Shown here piece after piece: positions 22,181-31,522 of a DNA stretch of 64,000 bases (positions are counted from its first letter, which is position 1; the number at the start of each line of letters is the position of its first letter). The position numbers and the translations under genes were made by a program. Under the pieces are notes generated by a model that saw nothing but the letters and a program-made list of their open reading frames with translations, ran no database searches and was not told the DNA's origin. The stretch comes from Altererythrobacter sp. (GTDB lineage: Bacteria > Pseudomonadota > Alphaproteobacteria > Sphingomonadales > Sphingomonadaceae), in assembly GCA_016793865.1 (NCBI GenBank), contig JAEULJ010000001.1, positions 558,001 to 622,000 on the forward strand. The letters run 5' to 3'.

Positions 22181-23268
22181 GCGATACGCCCCCTTCCGAC
22201 GACCTGCCCCACCCGGACCATCTCCCGCGCGCCGAGATGCCCGGCGGCAAGGTTCCGCGGATGCTGGCTCCATCGCGCATCCTGCGGCCGAGCGAGGCGC
22301 GCGCCGGTGGCTGGCGCGACCGCGAGGAGCTGGTCGAGGACGCGCGCGAAATGATCCGCCGCGGCTCACGCAGCTTTTACACCGCCAGCCGCCTGTTCGA
22401 CCGGGCCACGCGCGAGAAGGCGTGGCTGCTCTATGCCTGGTGTCGCCGCTGCGACGATCTTGCCGACGGGCAGGACCTGGGCGGCAATCTGGTCGATCCG
22501 CCGGAAAACCAGGAGGAGGCCGAGAACCGGCTCCAGGCGATCCGCGTGCTCACCCGCCGCGCCTTCCAACGCCAGCCGACCGCCGATCCCGCCTTCGACG
22601 GGCTGGGCCAGCTCGCGATGGAAACCGGCATCACCGAGGACATGGCCGAGGACGTGATCGGCGGCTTCGCCCTCGACCTTGCGGAATGGCGGCCACGCAC
22701 GGAGGCGGACCTGCTGCGCTACTGCTACCATGTCGCCGGGGCGGTGGGGGTGATGATGGCGCGGGTTATGGGCGTCTCGGGCGAGGATGGGGAGACGCTC
22801 GACCGCGCCTGCGACCAGGGGCTCGCGTTCCAGCTCGCCAACATCGCCCGCGACCTGGCGCAGGATGCCAGTGCAGGCCGCTGCTACATTCCGCAGGAAT
22901 GGCTGGCCGAGGAGGACATCGAGCCGGGTCAGGAAATGAAGCCGCATCACCGGGGCGAGATGGCCGATATCGCCAAGCGGCTGATAGCGCTGATGGAAAA
23001 GCACGAGGCGGCGGCGCGCTGGGGCACGCGCACCCTCCCCTTCCGCAGCCGCTGGGCGGTTCTGGCCGCCGCCAATATCTACGGCGCGATCGGGCGGGAG
23101 GTGGTGGTACGCGGCAGCCACGCGTGGGACGAGCGGGTAGTGATCGGCCGCTGGACACAGCTCAAGCTGATCGTGCGGGCATGGCGGGATGCGCTCGACA
23201 ACAAGCCCGCCAATCCCGGCGTGATCCTCTGGTCCCGCCACGACTTCCGCCCCGTGGAGGGGTGGTAG
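22177..23268 (+). CDS. crtB: Phytoene synthase CrtB
   Basis: The enzyme joins two geranylgeranyl diphosphates into phytoene, the first carotenoid step. The squalene/phytoene synthase motifs are visible: SFYTASRLF, the first Asp-rich AWCRRCDDLAD, and the second LANIARDLAQDASAGRCY, both of which bind Mg-diphosphate. With the TTG start at 22177, which shares TTGA with the LOG stop, the product has 363 residues. An ATG at 22237 would trim 20 poorly conserved residues, so the start is uncertain. The protein ends 35 bp before the carboxylase gene. Confidence 0.94.
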   Translation: MSDTPPSDDLPHPDHLPRAEMPGGKVPRMLAPSRILRPSEARAGGWRDREELVEDAREMIRRGSRSFYTASRLFDRATREKAWLLYAWCRRCDDLADGQDLGGNLVDPPENQEEAENRLQAIRVLTRRAFQRQPTADPAFDGLGQLAMETGITEDMAEDVIGGFALDLAEWRPRTEADLLRYCYHVAGAVGVMMARVMGVSGEDGETLDRACDQGLAFQLANIARDLAQDASAGRCYIPQEWLAEEDIEPGQEMKPHHRGEMADIAKRLIALMEKHEAAARWGTRTLPFRSRWAVLAAANIYGAIGREVVVRGSHAWDERVVIGRWTQLKLIVRAWRDALDNKPANPGVILWSRHDFRPVEGW

Positions 23269-23303
23269 TTCCCATTTCGCACCAGCGGGGCTAACCCGCC
23301 CCG

Positions 23304-25223
23304 ATGATCGAAAAGCTCCTGATCGCCAACCGGGGCGAGATCGCCTGCCGCATCATCCGCACCGCGCGCGCGATGGGGATCGCGAGTGTGGCGGTCTATT
23401 CGGATGCCGACGCCAAGGCGCTGCATGTCCGCCAGGCGGACGAGGCGGTGCATATCGGGCCCTCGCCCGCGGCCGAGAGCTATCTGGTCGGCGACAAGAT
23501 CATCGCCGCCGCCAAGCAGACCGGCGCCGATGCGATCCATCCCGGCTATGGCTTCCTGTCCGAGAACGCCGGTTTCGCGCAGGCGGTGATCGACGCCGGG
23601 CTGATCTGGGTCGGCCCCAAGCCCGCCAGCATCGAGGCGATGGGCCTCAAGGACGCCGCCAAGGAGCGGATGATCGCCGCCGGTGTGCCCGTAACGCCGG
23701 GCTATCTCGGCGAGGATCAATCGGTCGAGCGGCTGACGCAGGAGGCGCAAGCGATCGGCTACCCGGTGCTGATCAAGGCGGTCGCGGGCGGTGGCGGCAA
23801 GGGGATGCGCAAGGTCGACGACGCGGGGCAGTTCGAAGAAATGCTCGCGAGCTGCCGCCGCGAGGCGATCGCCAGCTTCGGCAACGACCAGGTGCTGCTC
23901 GAGAAGTGGATCACCAGCCCGCGCCATATCGAGGTGCAGGTATTCGGCGACAGCCACGGCAATGTCGTCCATCTGTTCGAGCGCGACTGTTCGCTCCAAC
24001 GCCGCCACCAGAAGGTGATCGAGGAAGCCCCCGCGCCCGGCATGGACGAGGCCACGCGCGAGGCGATCTGCGCCGCCGCCGTCCGCGCCGCCAAGGCGGT
24101 CGATTACGAGGGCGCCGGAACCATCGAATTCATCGCCGACGCCAGCGAAGGCCTGCGCGCCGACCGCATCTTCTTCATGGAAATGAACACCCGCCTCCAG
24201 GTCGAGCACCCGGTGACCGAGGAGATCACCGGCGTCGATCTGGTGGAGTGGCAGCTCAGGGTCGCGAGCGGCGAGCCGCTCCCGCTGAGGCAGGAAGAGC
24301 TGAGTATCGACGGCCATGCCATCGAGGCGCGGTTGTATGCCGAGGACCCGGCGAGCGGTTTCCTGCCGAGCACGGGGCCACTCGACCATCTCGTTTTCGC
24401 CGAAGCAGACAGGGTCGAAACCGGGGTGGAAGAAGGCGGTACTGTTTCGCCATTCTACGATCCGATGATCGCGAAAATCATCACACACGCAGAAGCCCGG
24501 AACGGGGCGATCGACGCGCTGAGAGCGGCCATGTTGGAAACGGAAGTCTGGCCGGTCCGCACGAACGCGGGCTTCTTAGCCCGCGCGCTCGACTCCGAAG
24601 CTTTCCGGTCCGCTGCTATCGACACTGGTTTCATCGCCGAGGCAGGCGATGACCTGATTCCCCCAGCAGCACCCGAAGACGCAATCTGGGAGGTCGCCGC
24701 CCGCATCGCGAGTGACGAGCTCAATGACCCCCTGTCAGGATTCCGCCTAAATGCGACTCCGGTTAGTCAGATTACGCTTTTCAGTCGCGACGAAAGCCGA
24801 CGCATCGATCTCGATGTGGCCCGCCAAAACATTGCCTCTGTGGGCACTGACGTGGTTGATTTCTACACCGCCAACACTGACGAGGCGGCGGTGGTCACCG
24901 GGTATGCCGATGGTGAAGAAGTCATCGTTTTCGCTGCTGGCACAGCGCATCGGTTTATCCTCTCAAGCCGCGGCACCGGCCACCACTCCGCCCACGATGG
25001 CGATATCATCGCGCCCATGCCGGGCAAGGTCATCGCGGTCGATGTGGCGCAGGGCGATGCGGTCATCGCCGGGCAGCGGCTGCTGGTGCTCGAGGCGATG
25101 AAGATGGAGCACGCGCTCACCGCGCCCTTCGATGGGACCGTGACCGAGCTGTCGGTCAGCGCCGGGAGCCAGGTGCAGGTCGAGGCGGTGCTGGCGGTCG
25201 TGGAGGCGGCTGCCGAGGGCTAA
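23304..25223 (+). CDS. Biotin-dependent acyl-CoA carboxylase alpha subunit (MccA-like)
   Basis: The 639-residue protein has biotin carboxylase (about 1-450: KLLIANRGEIACRI; ATP loop GGGGKGMRKV; MEMNTRLQVEHPVTE), a linker, and a C-terminal biotinyl domain with EAMKM (K600 is the biotinylated Lys). The architecture and length fit methylcrotonyl- or related acyl-CoA carboxylase alpha subunits. No carboxyltransferase (beta) gene is adjacent, so the acyl substrate is not settled. Inside the gene there is a clear composition change: G+C is 45/60 at 24061-24120, 35/60 at 24781-24840, 32/60 at 24901-24960 and 44/60 at 25021-25080, while the frame stays open. This suggests a recombined or differently evolving linker segment. 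Confidence 0.9.
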   Translation: MIEKLLIANRGEIACRIIRTARAMGIASVAVYSDADAKALHVRQADEAVHIGPSPAAESYLVGDKIIAAAKQTGADAIHPGYGFLSENAGFAQAVIDAGLIWVGPKPASIEAMGLKDAAKERMIAAGVPVTPGYLGEDQSVERLTQEAQAIGYPVLIKAVAGGGGKGMRKVDDAGQFEEMLASCRREAIASFGNDQVLLEKWITSPRHIEVQVFGDSHGNVVHLFERDCSLQRRHQKVIEEAPAPGMDEATREAICAAAVRAAKAVDYEGAGTIEFIADASEGLRADRIFFMEMNTRLQVEHPVTEEITGVDLVEWQLRVASGEPLPLRQEELSIDGHAIEARLYAEDPASGFLPSTGPLDHLVFAEADRVETGVEEGGTVSPFYDPMIAKIITHAEARNGAIDALRAAMLETEVWPVRTNAGFLARALDSEAFRSAAIDTGFIAEAGDDLIPPAAPEDAIWEVAARIASDELNDPLSGFRLNATPVSQITLFSRDESRRIDLDVARQNIASVGTDVVDFYTANTDEAAVVTGYADGEEVIVFAAGTAHRFILSSRGTGHHSAHDGDIIAPMPGKVIAVDVAQGDAVIAGQRLLVLEAMKMEHALTAPFDGTVTELSVSAGSQVQVEAVLAVVEAAAEG

Positions 25224-25227
25224 CGCC

Positions 25228-26532
25228 TCAATGATATTCCTGCATCGCCGGGAACTTGCGCTGCTCGTAGCGGCGGTGGAACAGTCTGCCCCGCTCGCTG
25301 AACAGGACGAGCAGCAGGCTCGCGAAGCTACACAGCAACAGCGCCAGCGCCAACGGACGAGCGCTATCGTCGTAAGCCTGGCCGATGGCGATCCCCACGC
25401 CGGCGCCAAGCAGCATCCGCACGAAGCTCTGCGCGCTGCTGGCGGCGCCTGCGGTGGCGCTGAAGGGCTGCATCGCGATCGAGCCGAAATTCGCGCCCAT
25501 GAAGCCCAGCAGGCACAGGTTCGCGCTCATCAGCGGGGCAAACAGCCACAGATTGTCGCCATCGAGGAATGCGGCCGCGACCTGAAGCGCCGAAACGCCG
25601 ATGAAAACCACCAGCGCGGTGTGCGAGACGCGCCGCGCGCCATAGCGCTCCACGATGCGCGAATTGGCGAAGCTCGATACCGCCAGCGTGCTCGCGGTGG
25701 CGCCGAAGATGATCGGAAAAGCATCCCCGGCGCCGAAATGCTCACCGATCAGCTGCTGCGCGGAATTGATGTAGCCGAACATCGCCCCGAAGGTGAGCCC
25801 GGCGCCCAGCACATAACCCGCTGCCGCCCGCGTGGTGAAGGTGAGCGGCAGGTTGTGCGCCACGCTCTTCAGGTCGAGCGGCTGGCGATCGGCATGGGCG
25901 AGCGTTTCGGGCAGGCGCGCCCATGCCCACAGCAGCACCAGCGCCCCCAGCGCCGCCACGGTCACGAACACCCAGCGCCACGGCGCCACCGCCAGCACCG
26001 CCTGCCCCACGCTCGGCGCCAGCACCGGCACCACCATGAAAACGATGAAGATGGTGCTCATCAGCCGCGCCATCGCATCGCCTTCGTAGCGGTCGCGGAT
26101 GATCGCGCCGGGAAGCACGCCGAGCCCGGCGGCGAGCAGCCCCATCGCCGCGCGCATTCCCAACAGCGCGTCGAAGCTCCACGCCGCCGCGCAGGCCAGC
26201 GCCGTGACGACATAGGCGCCGAGCGCGAAGAACAGCACCGGTCGGCGGCCGAAGCGGTCGGACAGCGAGCCGGGAATGAGGCAGCCCACGGCGCTGCCGA
26301 TCAGAAAGATGCCGATGACGAACTGCCGGCGGTTGGGATCGGTCACGCCGAAATCCGCCGCGATGGCATCCAGTGCCGGCAGCATGGCGTCGATCGCCAG
26401 TGCGCCCAGGCTCATCACCGCGGCCATGAGCGCCACGAACTCGCCCCGTCGCAGCACCTTGCCGCTGCCGTCGCTGGCGGCGAGCGCGTCCGCCCGGTCG
26501 AGCGCGGGGGCGGTGGTGATGGGCTCGCTCAT
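25228..26532 (-). CDS. Bcr/CflA family multidrug efflux MFS transporter
   Basis: The approximately 434-residue protein has about twelve membrane segments. MFS loop motif A is visible as GSLSDRFGRRPVLFF, with LGALAIDAMLPALDAIAADF in the first helix, a typical Bcr/CflA feature. Predicted role: proton-driven export of small drugs or metabolites through the inner membrane. The start is uncertain: ATGs at 26532, 26544 and 26550 are all in frame with no strong ribosome-binding site. A TTG at 26604 is unlikely because dinB begins divergently at 26625. The stop lies 4 bp from the carboxylase stop (convergent). Confidence 0.9.
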   Translation of the reverse strand: MSEPITTAPALDRADALAASDGSGKVLRRGEFVALMAAVMSLGALAIDAMLPALDAIAADFGVTDPNRRQFVIGIFLIGSAVGCLIPGSLSDRFGRRPVLFFALGAYVVTALACAAAWSFDALLGMRAAMGLLAAGLGVLPGAIIRDRYEGDAMARLMSTIFIVFMVVPVLAPSVGQAVLAVAPWRWVFVTVAALGALVLLWAWARLPETLAHADRQPLDLKSVAHNLPLTFTTRAAAGYVLGAGLTFGAMFGYINSAQQLIGEHFGAGDAFPIIFGATASTLAVSSFANSRIVERYGARRVSHTALVVFIGVSALQVAAAFLDGDNLWLFAPLMSANLCLLGFMGANFGSIAMQPFSATAGAASSAQSFVRMLLGAGVGIAIGQAYDDSARPLALALLLCSFASLLLVLFSERGRLFHRRYEQRKFPAMQEYH

Positions 26533-26624
26533 GGGCGCTGCCATGCCCATCGCGACGGCGATGGGAAAGAGATTTCGCCGCAACAGTTTCTTGCCCGGCC
26601 GCAAGGCCCGGCTAGTCTGCGCGG

Positions 26625-27752
26625 ATGGCGCAGGCGGACGAGGATGGCGAGGCGGGCCCGGAGACCCCGGGCCTGCGCAAGATCATCCATGTCGACATGG
26701 ACGCGTTCTTCGCCAGCGTGGAACAGCGCGACAATCCGGAGCTGCGGGGCAAGCCGGTGGCTGTGGGCGGACCGGGCGGGCGCGGCGTGGTGGCGGCCGC
26801 CAGCTACGAGGCGCGCAAGTTCGGGGTCCGCAGCGCCATGCCCTCTGTCACGGCGAAGCGGCTCTGCCCCGAACTCATCTTCTGCAAGGGGCGCTTCGAT
26901 GCCTATCGCGAGGTAAGCCGGCAGATCCGCGCCGTGTTCCACCACCACACCGATCTGGTCGAACCACTGAGCCTAGACGAAGCCTATCTCGACGTGACGC
27001 GGGACCGGCTGGGCATCGGCTCGGCCACGCGCATCGCCGAGCTGATCCGCCAGGAGATCCGCGCCAAGACACAGCTCACCGCAAGCGCCGGGGTCAGCTA
27101 CAACAAGTTCCTGGCCAAGCTCGCCAGCGACCAGAACAAGCCGGACGGGCTGTGCGTGATCCGCCCCGGCGAAGGCGCCGATTTCGTCGCCGGGCTTCCG
27201 ATCCGGCGCTTCCACGGCGTGGGCCCGCGCGGCGCGGAGAAGATGGCGCGGTTCGGCATCGAGACGGGCGCGGACCTTGCGACAAGGGACATCGCCTGGC
27301 TGCGCGCCCATTTCGGCAGCTTCGCCGATTACCTCTATCGCGCCGCGCGGGGCGTGGACCTGCGCCCGGTCCGCGCCAGCCGCGTCAGGAAATCGGTCGG
27401 GCGCGAGCGCACCTTCTTCGAGGACATTTCCAGCGGCCCGGCGCTGCGCGATACGCTGGAGAACATCATCGCCATCGTCTGGGGCTATATCGAACGCGCC
27501 GAGGCGCGCGGGCGAACGGTCACGCTGAAGCTGAAATACACCGATTTCCGTATCGTGAGCCGCGCCAGGACAATGGCAAAGCCCGTTGCGAACCGCGAGG
27601 ACTTCTCGGCCATCGCCCGAGACCTGCTGGACGAGATGCTGCCGCTGCCGCTTCCCATCCGCCTGATGGGTCTGACGCTGTCGAAGCTGGAAGGAGCCGA
27701 CGGCGAAGACGAGGAGGATACCCGCCCCGACGCCCAGCTCAGCCTGCTGTAA
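26625..27752 (+). CDS. dinB: DNA polymerase IV (Y family)
   Basis: The 375-residue translesion polymerase has the catalytic motifs HVDMDAFFASVE (metal Asp) and LSLDEAYLDVT, followed by the helix-hairpin-helix thumb (FHGVGPRGAEKMARFGI) and the C-terminal little-finger domain. It would copy damaged templates at the cost of fidelity. The extreme C-terminus lacks an obvious beta-clamp QLxLF; it ends DAQLSLL, which is a clamp-motif variant (QLSLL). I saw no alphaproteobacterial LexA box (GTTC-N7-GTTC) in the 90 bp upstream. The gene is divergent from the efflux gene and ends directly against the Nudix gene. Confidence 0.96.
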   Translation: MAQADEDGEAGPETPGLRKIIHVDMDAFFASVEQRDNPELRGKPVAVGGPGGRGVVAAASYEARKFGVRSAMPSVTAKRLCPELIFCKGRFDAYREVSRQIRAVFHHHTDLVEPLSLDEAYLDVTRDRLGIGSATRIAELIRQEIRAKTQLTASAGVSYNKFLAKLASDQNKPDGLCVIRPGEGADFVAGLPIRRFHGVGPRGAEKMARFGIETGADLATRDIAWLRAHFGSFADYLYRAARGVDLRPVRASRVRKSVGRERTFFEDISSGPALRDTLENIIAIVWGYIERAEARGRTVTLKLKYTDFRIVSRARTMAKPVANREDFSAIARDLLDEMLPLPLPIRLMGLTLSKLEGADGEDEEDTRPDAQLSLL

Positions 27753-28220
27753 TCAGCGCGTGCCGCGCTGGACCTCGCGCCACAGGGCGAGGCGCGCGAG
27801 GGTGCGTTCGGTCATCGGATGGGCCAGCGAATGCGGCGGAAAGAAGCGCGCCTCCACCACCTCGCGGCCGTCGGGCCTGGGCGCATCGTCGGTCAGGCAG
27901 GTGAACACATGGGCGGTGTGCGGGCTGCCCGAGATCGTTTCCTGCATTCGCCCCACCAGCCGCACCGCCGATGCTGCGCAGCCCGTTTCCTCCGCCAGCT
28001 CGCGGACGGCGGCCGCCTCCATCGGTTCGCCGCGCCGCGCCCCTCCACCCGGCAGGCTCCATCCGGCCTCGGCATAGCTGAGGCGAACCAGCAGCAAGCG
28101 GCCTTCCGGATCGCGCGCGATCATGGTCACGCCCTCCAGAGGCGTCTTGCGCCAGCGCCGCCAGCGATCCCGCGCCCGGTGCGCCGCGCGGTAGGCCAGG
28201 CGCTGAAACGCGCCGATCAT
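27753..28220 (-). CDS. Nudix hydrolase
   Basis: The 155-residue protein carries a Nudix box GGGARRGEPMEAAAVREL followed by AEETG, matching GX5EX7REUXEEXG, so it should hydrolyse a nucleoside diphosphate linked to another group. A basic N-terminal stretch (AHRARDRWRRWRKT) precedes the domain. The substrate cannot be read from the sequence. The stop abuts the dinB stop on the other strand. The ATG at 28220 shares ATGA with the stop of pgl, so it is coupled to it. A longer frame to 28266 is not needed. Confidence 0.9.
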   Translation of the reverse strand: MIGAFQRLAYRAAHRARDRWRRWRKTPLEGVTMIARDPEGRLLLVRLSYAEAGWSLPGGGARRGEPMEAAAVRELAEETGCAASAVRLVGRMQETISGSPHTAHVFTCLTDDAPRPDGREVVEARFFPPHSLAHPMTERTLARLALWREVQRGTR

Positions 28221-28837
28221 GCGAAGCAGGTGACCGGCTGACGGGCGGCCCCCAGCAGCCGGGCAATCGGCAGATCGCCCCGGCCGGCGGCCGCGTTCTC
28301 GAACACCGCCCGCTTGTCGGCGCCGCGAATCACGAACACCAGTTCGTCGCTGGCGAGCAGGGCCGGGATGGTGAGGCTGATCCGGTCGAAGGGCGCCTCG
28401 GGCGGGAGCGGATCGGGGGTGAGGCGAAGCACCCGCCGCGGCTCGTCCACGCGCGGATCGGTGTTGGGGAACAGCGAGGCAATATGCCCGTCCGCGCCCA
28501 TGCCGAGCCAGGCGAGATCGAAGCGCGGGATCTGCTCCATCTCGGACAGGGTGGCGACCTCAGCGCCAACACGCTCGAACAGCGCGCGCAGCTTGCCAGT
28601 GTTGGAAGCGGGATGATCCTCGGGGACGGCGCGATCGTCGTTGGGCCATACCACCAGGCGGCGCCACGGCAGATCGGCATCCAGCAGCCGTTCGATGATC
28701 GGAAAAGGGGTGGAGCCGCCGGGCACGGTGATGGTGACCGGCCCATCGCCCGCGGCGAATATCGCTCCCAGACGCTCGGCGAGCCAGCCCGCGACCGCCG
28801 CATCGCCCCTGCCTTCGAGGATCGTCACCTGTGTCAT
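28217..28837 (-). CDS. pgl: 6-Phosphogluconolactonase
   Basis: The 206-residue glucosamine-6-phosphate-isomerase-fold protein hydrolyses 6-phosphogluconolactone in the oxidative pentose-phosphate or Entner-Doudoroff route, which also yields NADPH upstream. The visible family features are TVPGGSTPFPIIERL, WPNDDRAVPEDHPASN, and the catalytic LGMGADGHIASLFPN. Its length is slightly short but all blocks are present. It is coupled to the Nudix gene downstream and lies 43 bp after cysQ's stop. The usual partners zwf and edd are not in the window. Confidence 0.93.
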   Translation of the reverse strand: MTQVTILEGRGDAAVAGWLAERLGAIFAAGDGPVTITVPGGSTPFPIIERLLDADLPWRRLVVWPNDDRAVPEDHPASNTGKLRALFERVGAEVATLSEMEQIPRFDLAWLGMGADGHIASLFPNTDPRVDEPRRVLRLTPDPLPPEAPFDRISLTIPALLASDELVFVIRGADKRAVFENAAAGRGDLPIARLLGAARQPVTCFA

Positions 28838-28880
28838 GGTTCCCAGCCTAGCAAGCGCGGGGCCGGCGGGACAGGGCCGA

Positions 28881-29615
28881 TCACCGGCCCTTGGGCGCGG
28901 TCACGGCCAGGACGGATGCGGCGAGCAGGGGGTGACAGATCAGCAGGTCGGGCATGGCGCTGTCGCGCCCGTTGTAGACCAGCGCCGCACCGTCGAGGCG
29001 GGAACAATGCAGGCCATGCGCCAGCGCGACCGCGACCGGCGCGCAATTGTCCCACTGATGCTGGCCGCCGGAATGCAGGTAGATGTCGGCGTCTCCGCGC
29101 ACCACCGCCATTGCCTTGGCGCCGGCGCTGCCCATCGCGATCAGCTCGCCGCCGAGGGCGCGCGCCACGGCCAGCGCTTCAGCCGGCGGGCGAGTGCGAC
29201 TGACCACGATGCGCGGCTTCGCGGGCGGGGCGGCGCGTTCGAGGGGGCGATCGCTGCGGAGCACGAGGCCAAGCGCGGGCAGCGCCACCGCCCCGACCGC
29301 CGCAACGCCGTCGATGGCGAGGCCGACGTGCACGGCCCAGTCGCTGCGCCCCTCGGCATATTCGCGCGTGCCGTCGAGCGGGTCGACGATCCACACCCGA
29401 CGCCTGGCCAGGCGGGCCTCGTCGTCGCCTTCCTCTTCCGAGAGCAGACCGTCATCCGGCCGCAGCGCGCGCAATGCGTCGGCCAGCAGGGCGTTGGCTC
29501 CGGCATCCCCGGCACTGCCCAGATCGGGCCCGCAGTGTTGCCCGCTGTCGCGGATCGCGATCAGCGCGCGCCCGGCGTCCTGCGCCAGTTGCGCGGCCAG
29601 TTCGGCATCGGTCAT
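28881..29615 (-). CDS. cysQ: 3'(2'),5'-bisphosphate nucleotidase, inositol monophosphatase family
   Basis: The 244-residue Mg-dependent phosphatase has the metal motif [15 protein letters not shown], an upstream EEE(G), and the C-terminal [12 protein letters not shown] (WD motif). CysQ removes 3'-phosphoadenosine 5'-phosphate (PAP), the by-product of sulfate reduction through PAPS, which matches its position. The start overlaps the cysNC stop as ATGA (29612-29615), so PAP removal is co-translated with PAPS synthesis. Bases 28838-28880 hold only a short spacer before pgl. Confidence 0.93.
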   Translation of the reverse strand: MTDAELAAQLAQDAGRALIAIRDSGQHCGPDLGSAGDAGANALLADALRALRPDDGLLSEEEGDDEARLARRRVWIVDPLDGTREYAEGRSDWAVHVGLAIDGVAAVGAVALPALGLVLRSDRPLERAAPPAKPRIVVSRTRPPAEALAVARALGGELIAMGSAGAKAMAVVRGDADIYLHSGGQHQWDNCAPVAVALAHGLHCSRLDGAALVYNGRDSAMPDLLICHPLLAASVLAVTAPKGR

Positions 29616-31522
29616 TTGAGCGGCAGGATGTGGCGGATGATGTGGTCTGCCGCCTCTTCGACGGTCATCTCCACGGTGTTGACCACGATGTCCGGGTTGT
29701 CGGGCGCCTCATAGGGGCTGTCGATGCCGGTGAAGTTCTTGAGCTGCCCCTCACGCGCCTTGCGATAGAGCCCTTTGACGTCTCGCGCCTCGGCCACCGT
29801 GAGCGGCGTGTCGACGTGGATCTCCACGAATTCGCAGCCCTGCATCATTTCGCGCACCATCTGGCGCTCGGCGCGGAACGGGCTGATGAAGGCGGTCAGC
29901 ACGATCAGCCCGGCATCGGTCATCAGCTTGGCTACCTCGCCCACGCGGCGGATGTTCTCGATCCTGTCTGCCTCTGTGAAGCCGAGATCCTTGTTCAGGC
30001 CGTGGCGGACATTGTCACCGTCGAGCAGGAAGGTGTGCCGGTTCATCAGCGCCAGCCGCTTCTCGACCGCATTGGCGATGGTGGACTTGCCGGAACCGGA
30101 CAGGCCGGTGAACCACAGCACGCGCGGCGCCTGGTTCTTCATCGCGGCATGATCGGCGCGGGAGATGTCGGTCGGCTGCCAGTGGACATTCTGGCTGCGG
30201 CGGAGGCTGAAATTGAGCATCCCGGCCGCCACCGTGGCATTGCTCTCCTTGTCGATCAGGATGAAGCCGCCGAGCGAGCGGCTTTCGGCATAGGGTTCGA
30301 AAACCAGCGGCCTGTCGGCGAAAACCTCCGCCACGCCGATCCCGTTCAGCGCCAGCGTCTTGGCGGCCAGATGGTCAAGCGTGTTCACATCGACCTGGTA
30401 TTTGGGCTGCTGGACCGTGGCGGTCACGGTCTGCGTCGCCAGCTTCATCCAGTATCCGCGACCCGGGCGCATCTCCTCGTCGCCCAGCCACACGATCGTC
30501 GCCTCGAACTGGTCGGCGACCTGCGGCGGATCGCCGGCGGCGGCGATCACATCACCGCGCGAGCAGTCGATCTCGTCGGCGAGGGTGAGGGTCACCGCCT
30601 CGCCCGCCTGGGCCCGGTCAAGCGGGCCGTCGAAGCTCACGATCTCGCGCACCGTGCTGGTGCGTCCGCCCGGCAGCACGCGCACCGCATCGCCCGGCGC
30701 GATGGAGCCGCACGCGATCAGCCCGGCGAAGCCACGAAAGTCGAGATCGGGGCGGTTGACCCACTGCACCGGCATTCGGAACGGGCCCGCCGCGTCCCGC
30801 GCCACCACTTCCACGCGCTCCAGATGCTCGATCAGGCTCGGCCCGCGATACCAGGGCATCTGCGCGGATGCGGCGACGATATTGTCACCGCGAAAGCCGG
30901 AGATCGGGATGGCCGTGACGCCCGAAATGCCGATCGAGGCTGCGAAACGCGCATAATCCTCGGCGATGGCATCGAACGCGGCCTGGTCGTAGCCGACCAG
31001 ATCCATCTTGTTCACCGCCAGCAAGAAATGGCGGATGCCCAGCAGGTGGCAGAGGTAGGAATGCCGCCGCGTCTGCACCAGCACACCCTTGCGCGCATCG
31101 ACCAGAATCACCGCGAGATCGGCGGTGCTGGCGCCGGTCACCATGTTGCGGGTGTATTGCTCGTGCCCGGGGCAGTCCGCGACGATGAACTTGCGGCGCT
31201 CGGTCGCGAAGAAGCGATAGGCGACATCGATGGTGATGCCCTGTTCGCGTTCGGCGGCGAGCCCGTCCACCAGCAGCGCGAAGTCGATCGCCTGCCCCTG
31301 CGTGCCGACCCGCCGGCTGTCGCTCTCCAGCGCGGCGAGCTGATCGGCGAAGATCGCCCGGCTGTCATACAGCAGCCGTCCGATCAGCGTGGACTTGCCA
31401 TCATCCACGCTGCCGCAGGTGATGAAGCGCAGCATGGTCTTGGCGCGGTGGCGTTGCAGATAGGCCGCGATATCCTCGCCGATCAGCGCGTCGGGCGCAT
31501 AGGCGTGCTGGTGGTCGGCCAT
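29612..31522 (-). CDS. cysNC: Bifunctional sulfate adenylyltransferase subunit 1 / APS kinase
   Basis: The 636-residue fusion makes PAPS from sulfate. The N-terminal GTPase (CysN, about 1-430) has [12 protein letters not shown] (P-loop), [12 protein letters not shown] and NKMDLV. The C-terminal APS kinase (CysC, about 440-636) has [18 protein letters not shown]. CysN stimulates ATP sulfurylation by CysD through GTP hydrolysis, and CysC then phosphorylates APS to PAPS. It starts 1 nt inside the cysD stop (TGATG) and its stop overlaps cysQ. Such CysNC fusions are common in proteobacteria with the PAPS route. Confidence 0.97.
   Translation of the reverse strand: MADHQHAYAPDALIGEDIAAYLQRHRAKTMLRFITCGSVDDGKSTLIGRLLYDSRAIFADQLAALESDSRRVGTQGQAIDFALLVDGLAAEREQGITIDVAYRFFATERRKFIVADCPGHEQYTRNMVTGASTADLAVILVDARKGVLVQTRRHSYLCHLLGIRHFLLAVNKMDLVGYDQAAFDAIAEDYARFAASIGISGVTAIPISGFRGDNIVAASAQMPWYRGPSLIEHLERVEVVARDAAGPFRMPVQWVNRPDLDFRGFAGLIACGSIAPGDAVRVLPGGRTSTVREIVSFDGPLDRAQAGEAVTLTLADEIDCSRGDVIAAAGDPPQVADQFEATIVWLGDEEMRPGRGYWMKLATQTVTATVQQPKYQVDVNTLDHLAAKTLALNGIGVAEVFADRPLVFEPYAESRSLGGFILIDKESNATVAAGMLNFSLRRSQNVHWQPTDISRADHAAMKNQAPRVLWFTGLSGSGKSTIANAVEKRLALMNRHTFLLDGDNVRHGLNKDLGFTEADRIENIRRVGEVAKLMTDAGLIVLTAFISPFRAERQMVREMMQGCEFVEIHVDTPLTVAEARDVKGLYRKAREGQLKNFTGIDSPYEAPDNPDIVVNTVEMTVEEAADHIIRHILPLK

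Noticed and set aside
26533-26624. SOS (LexA) box upstream of dinB
   Set aside because: No GTTC-N7-GTTC was found in the gap, so SOS control is not claimed.
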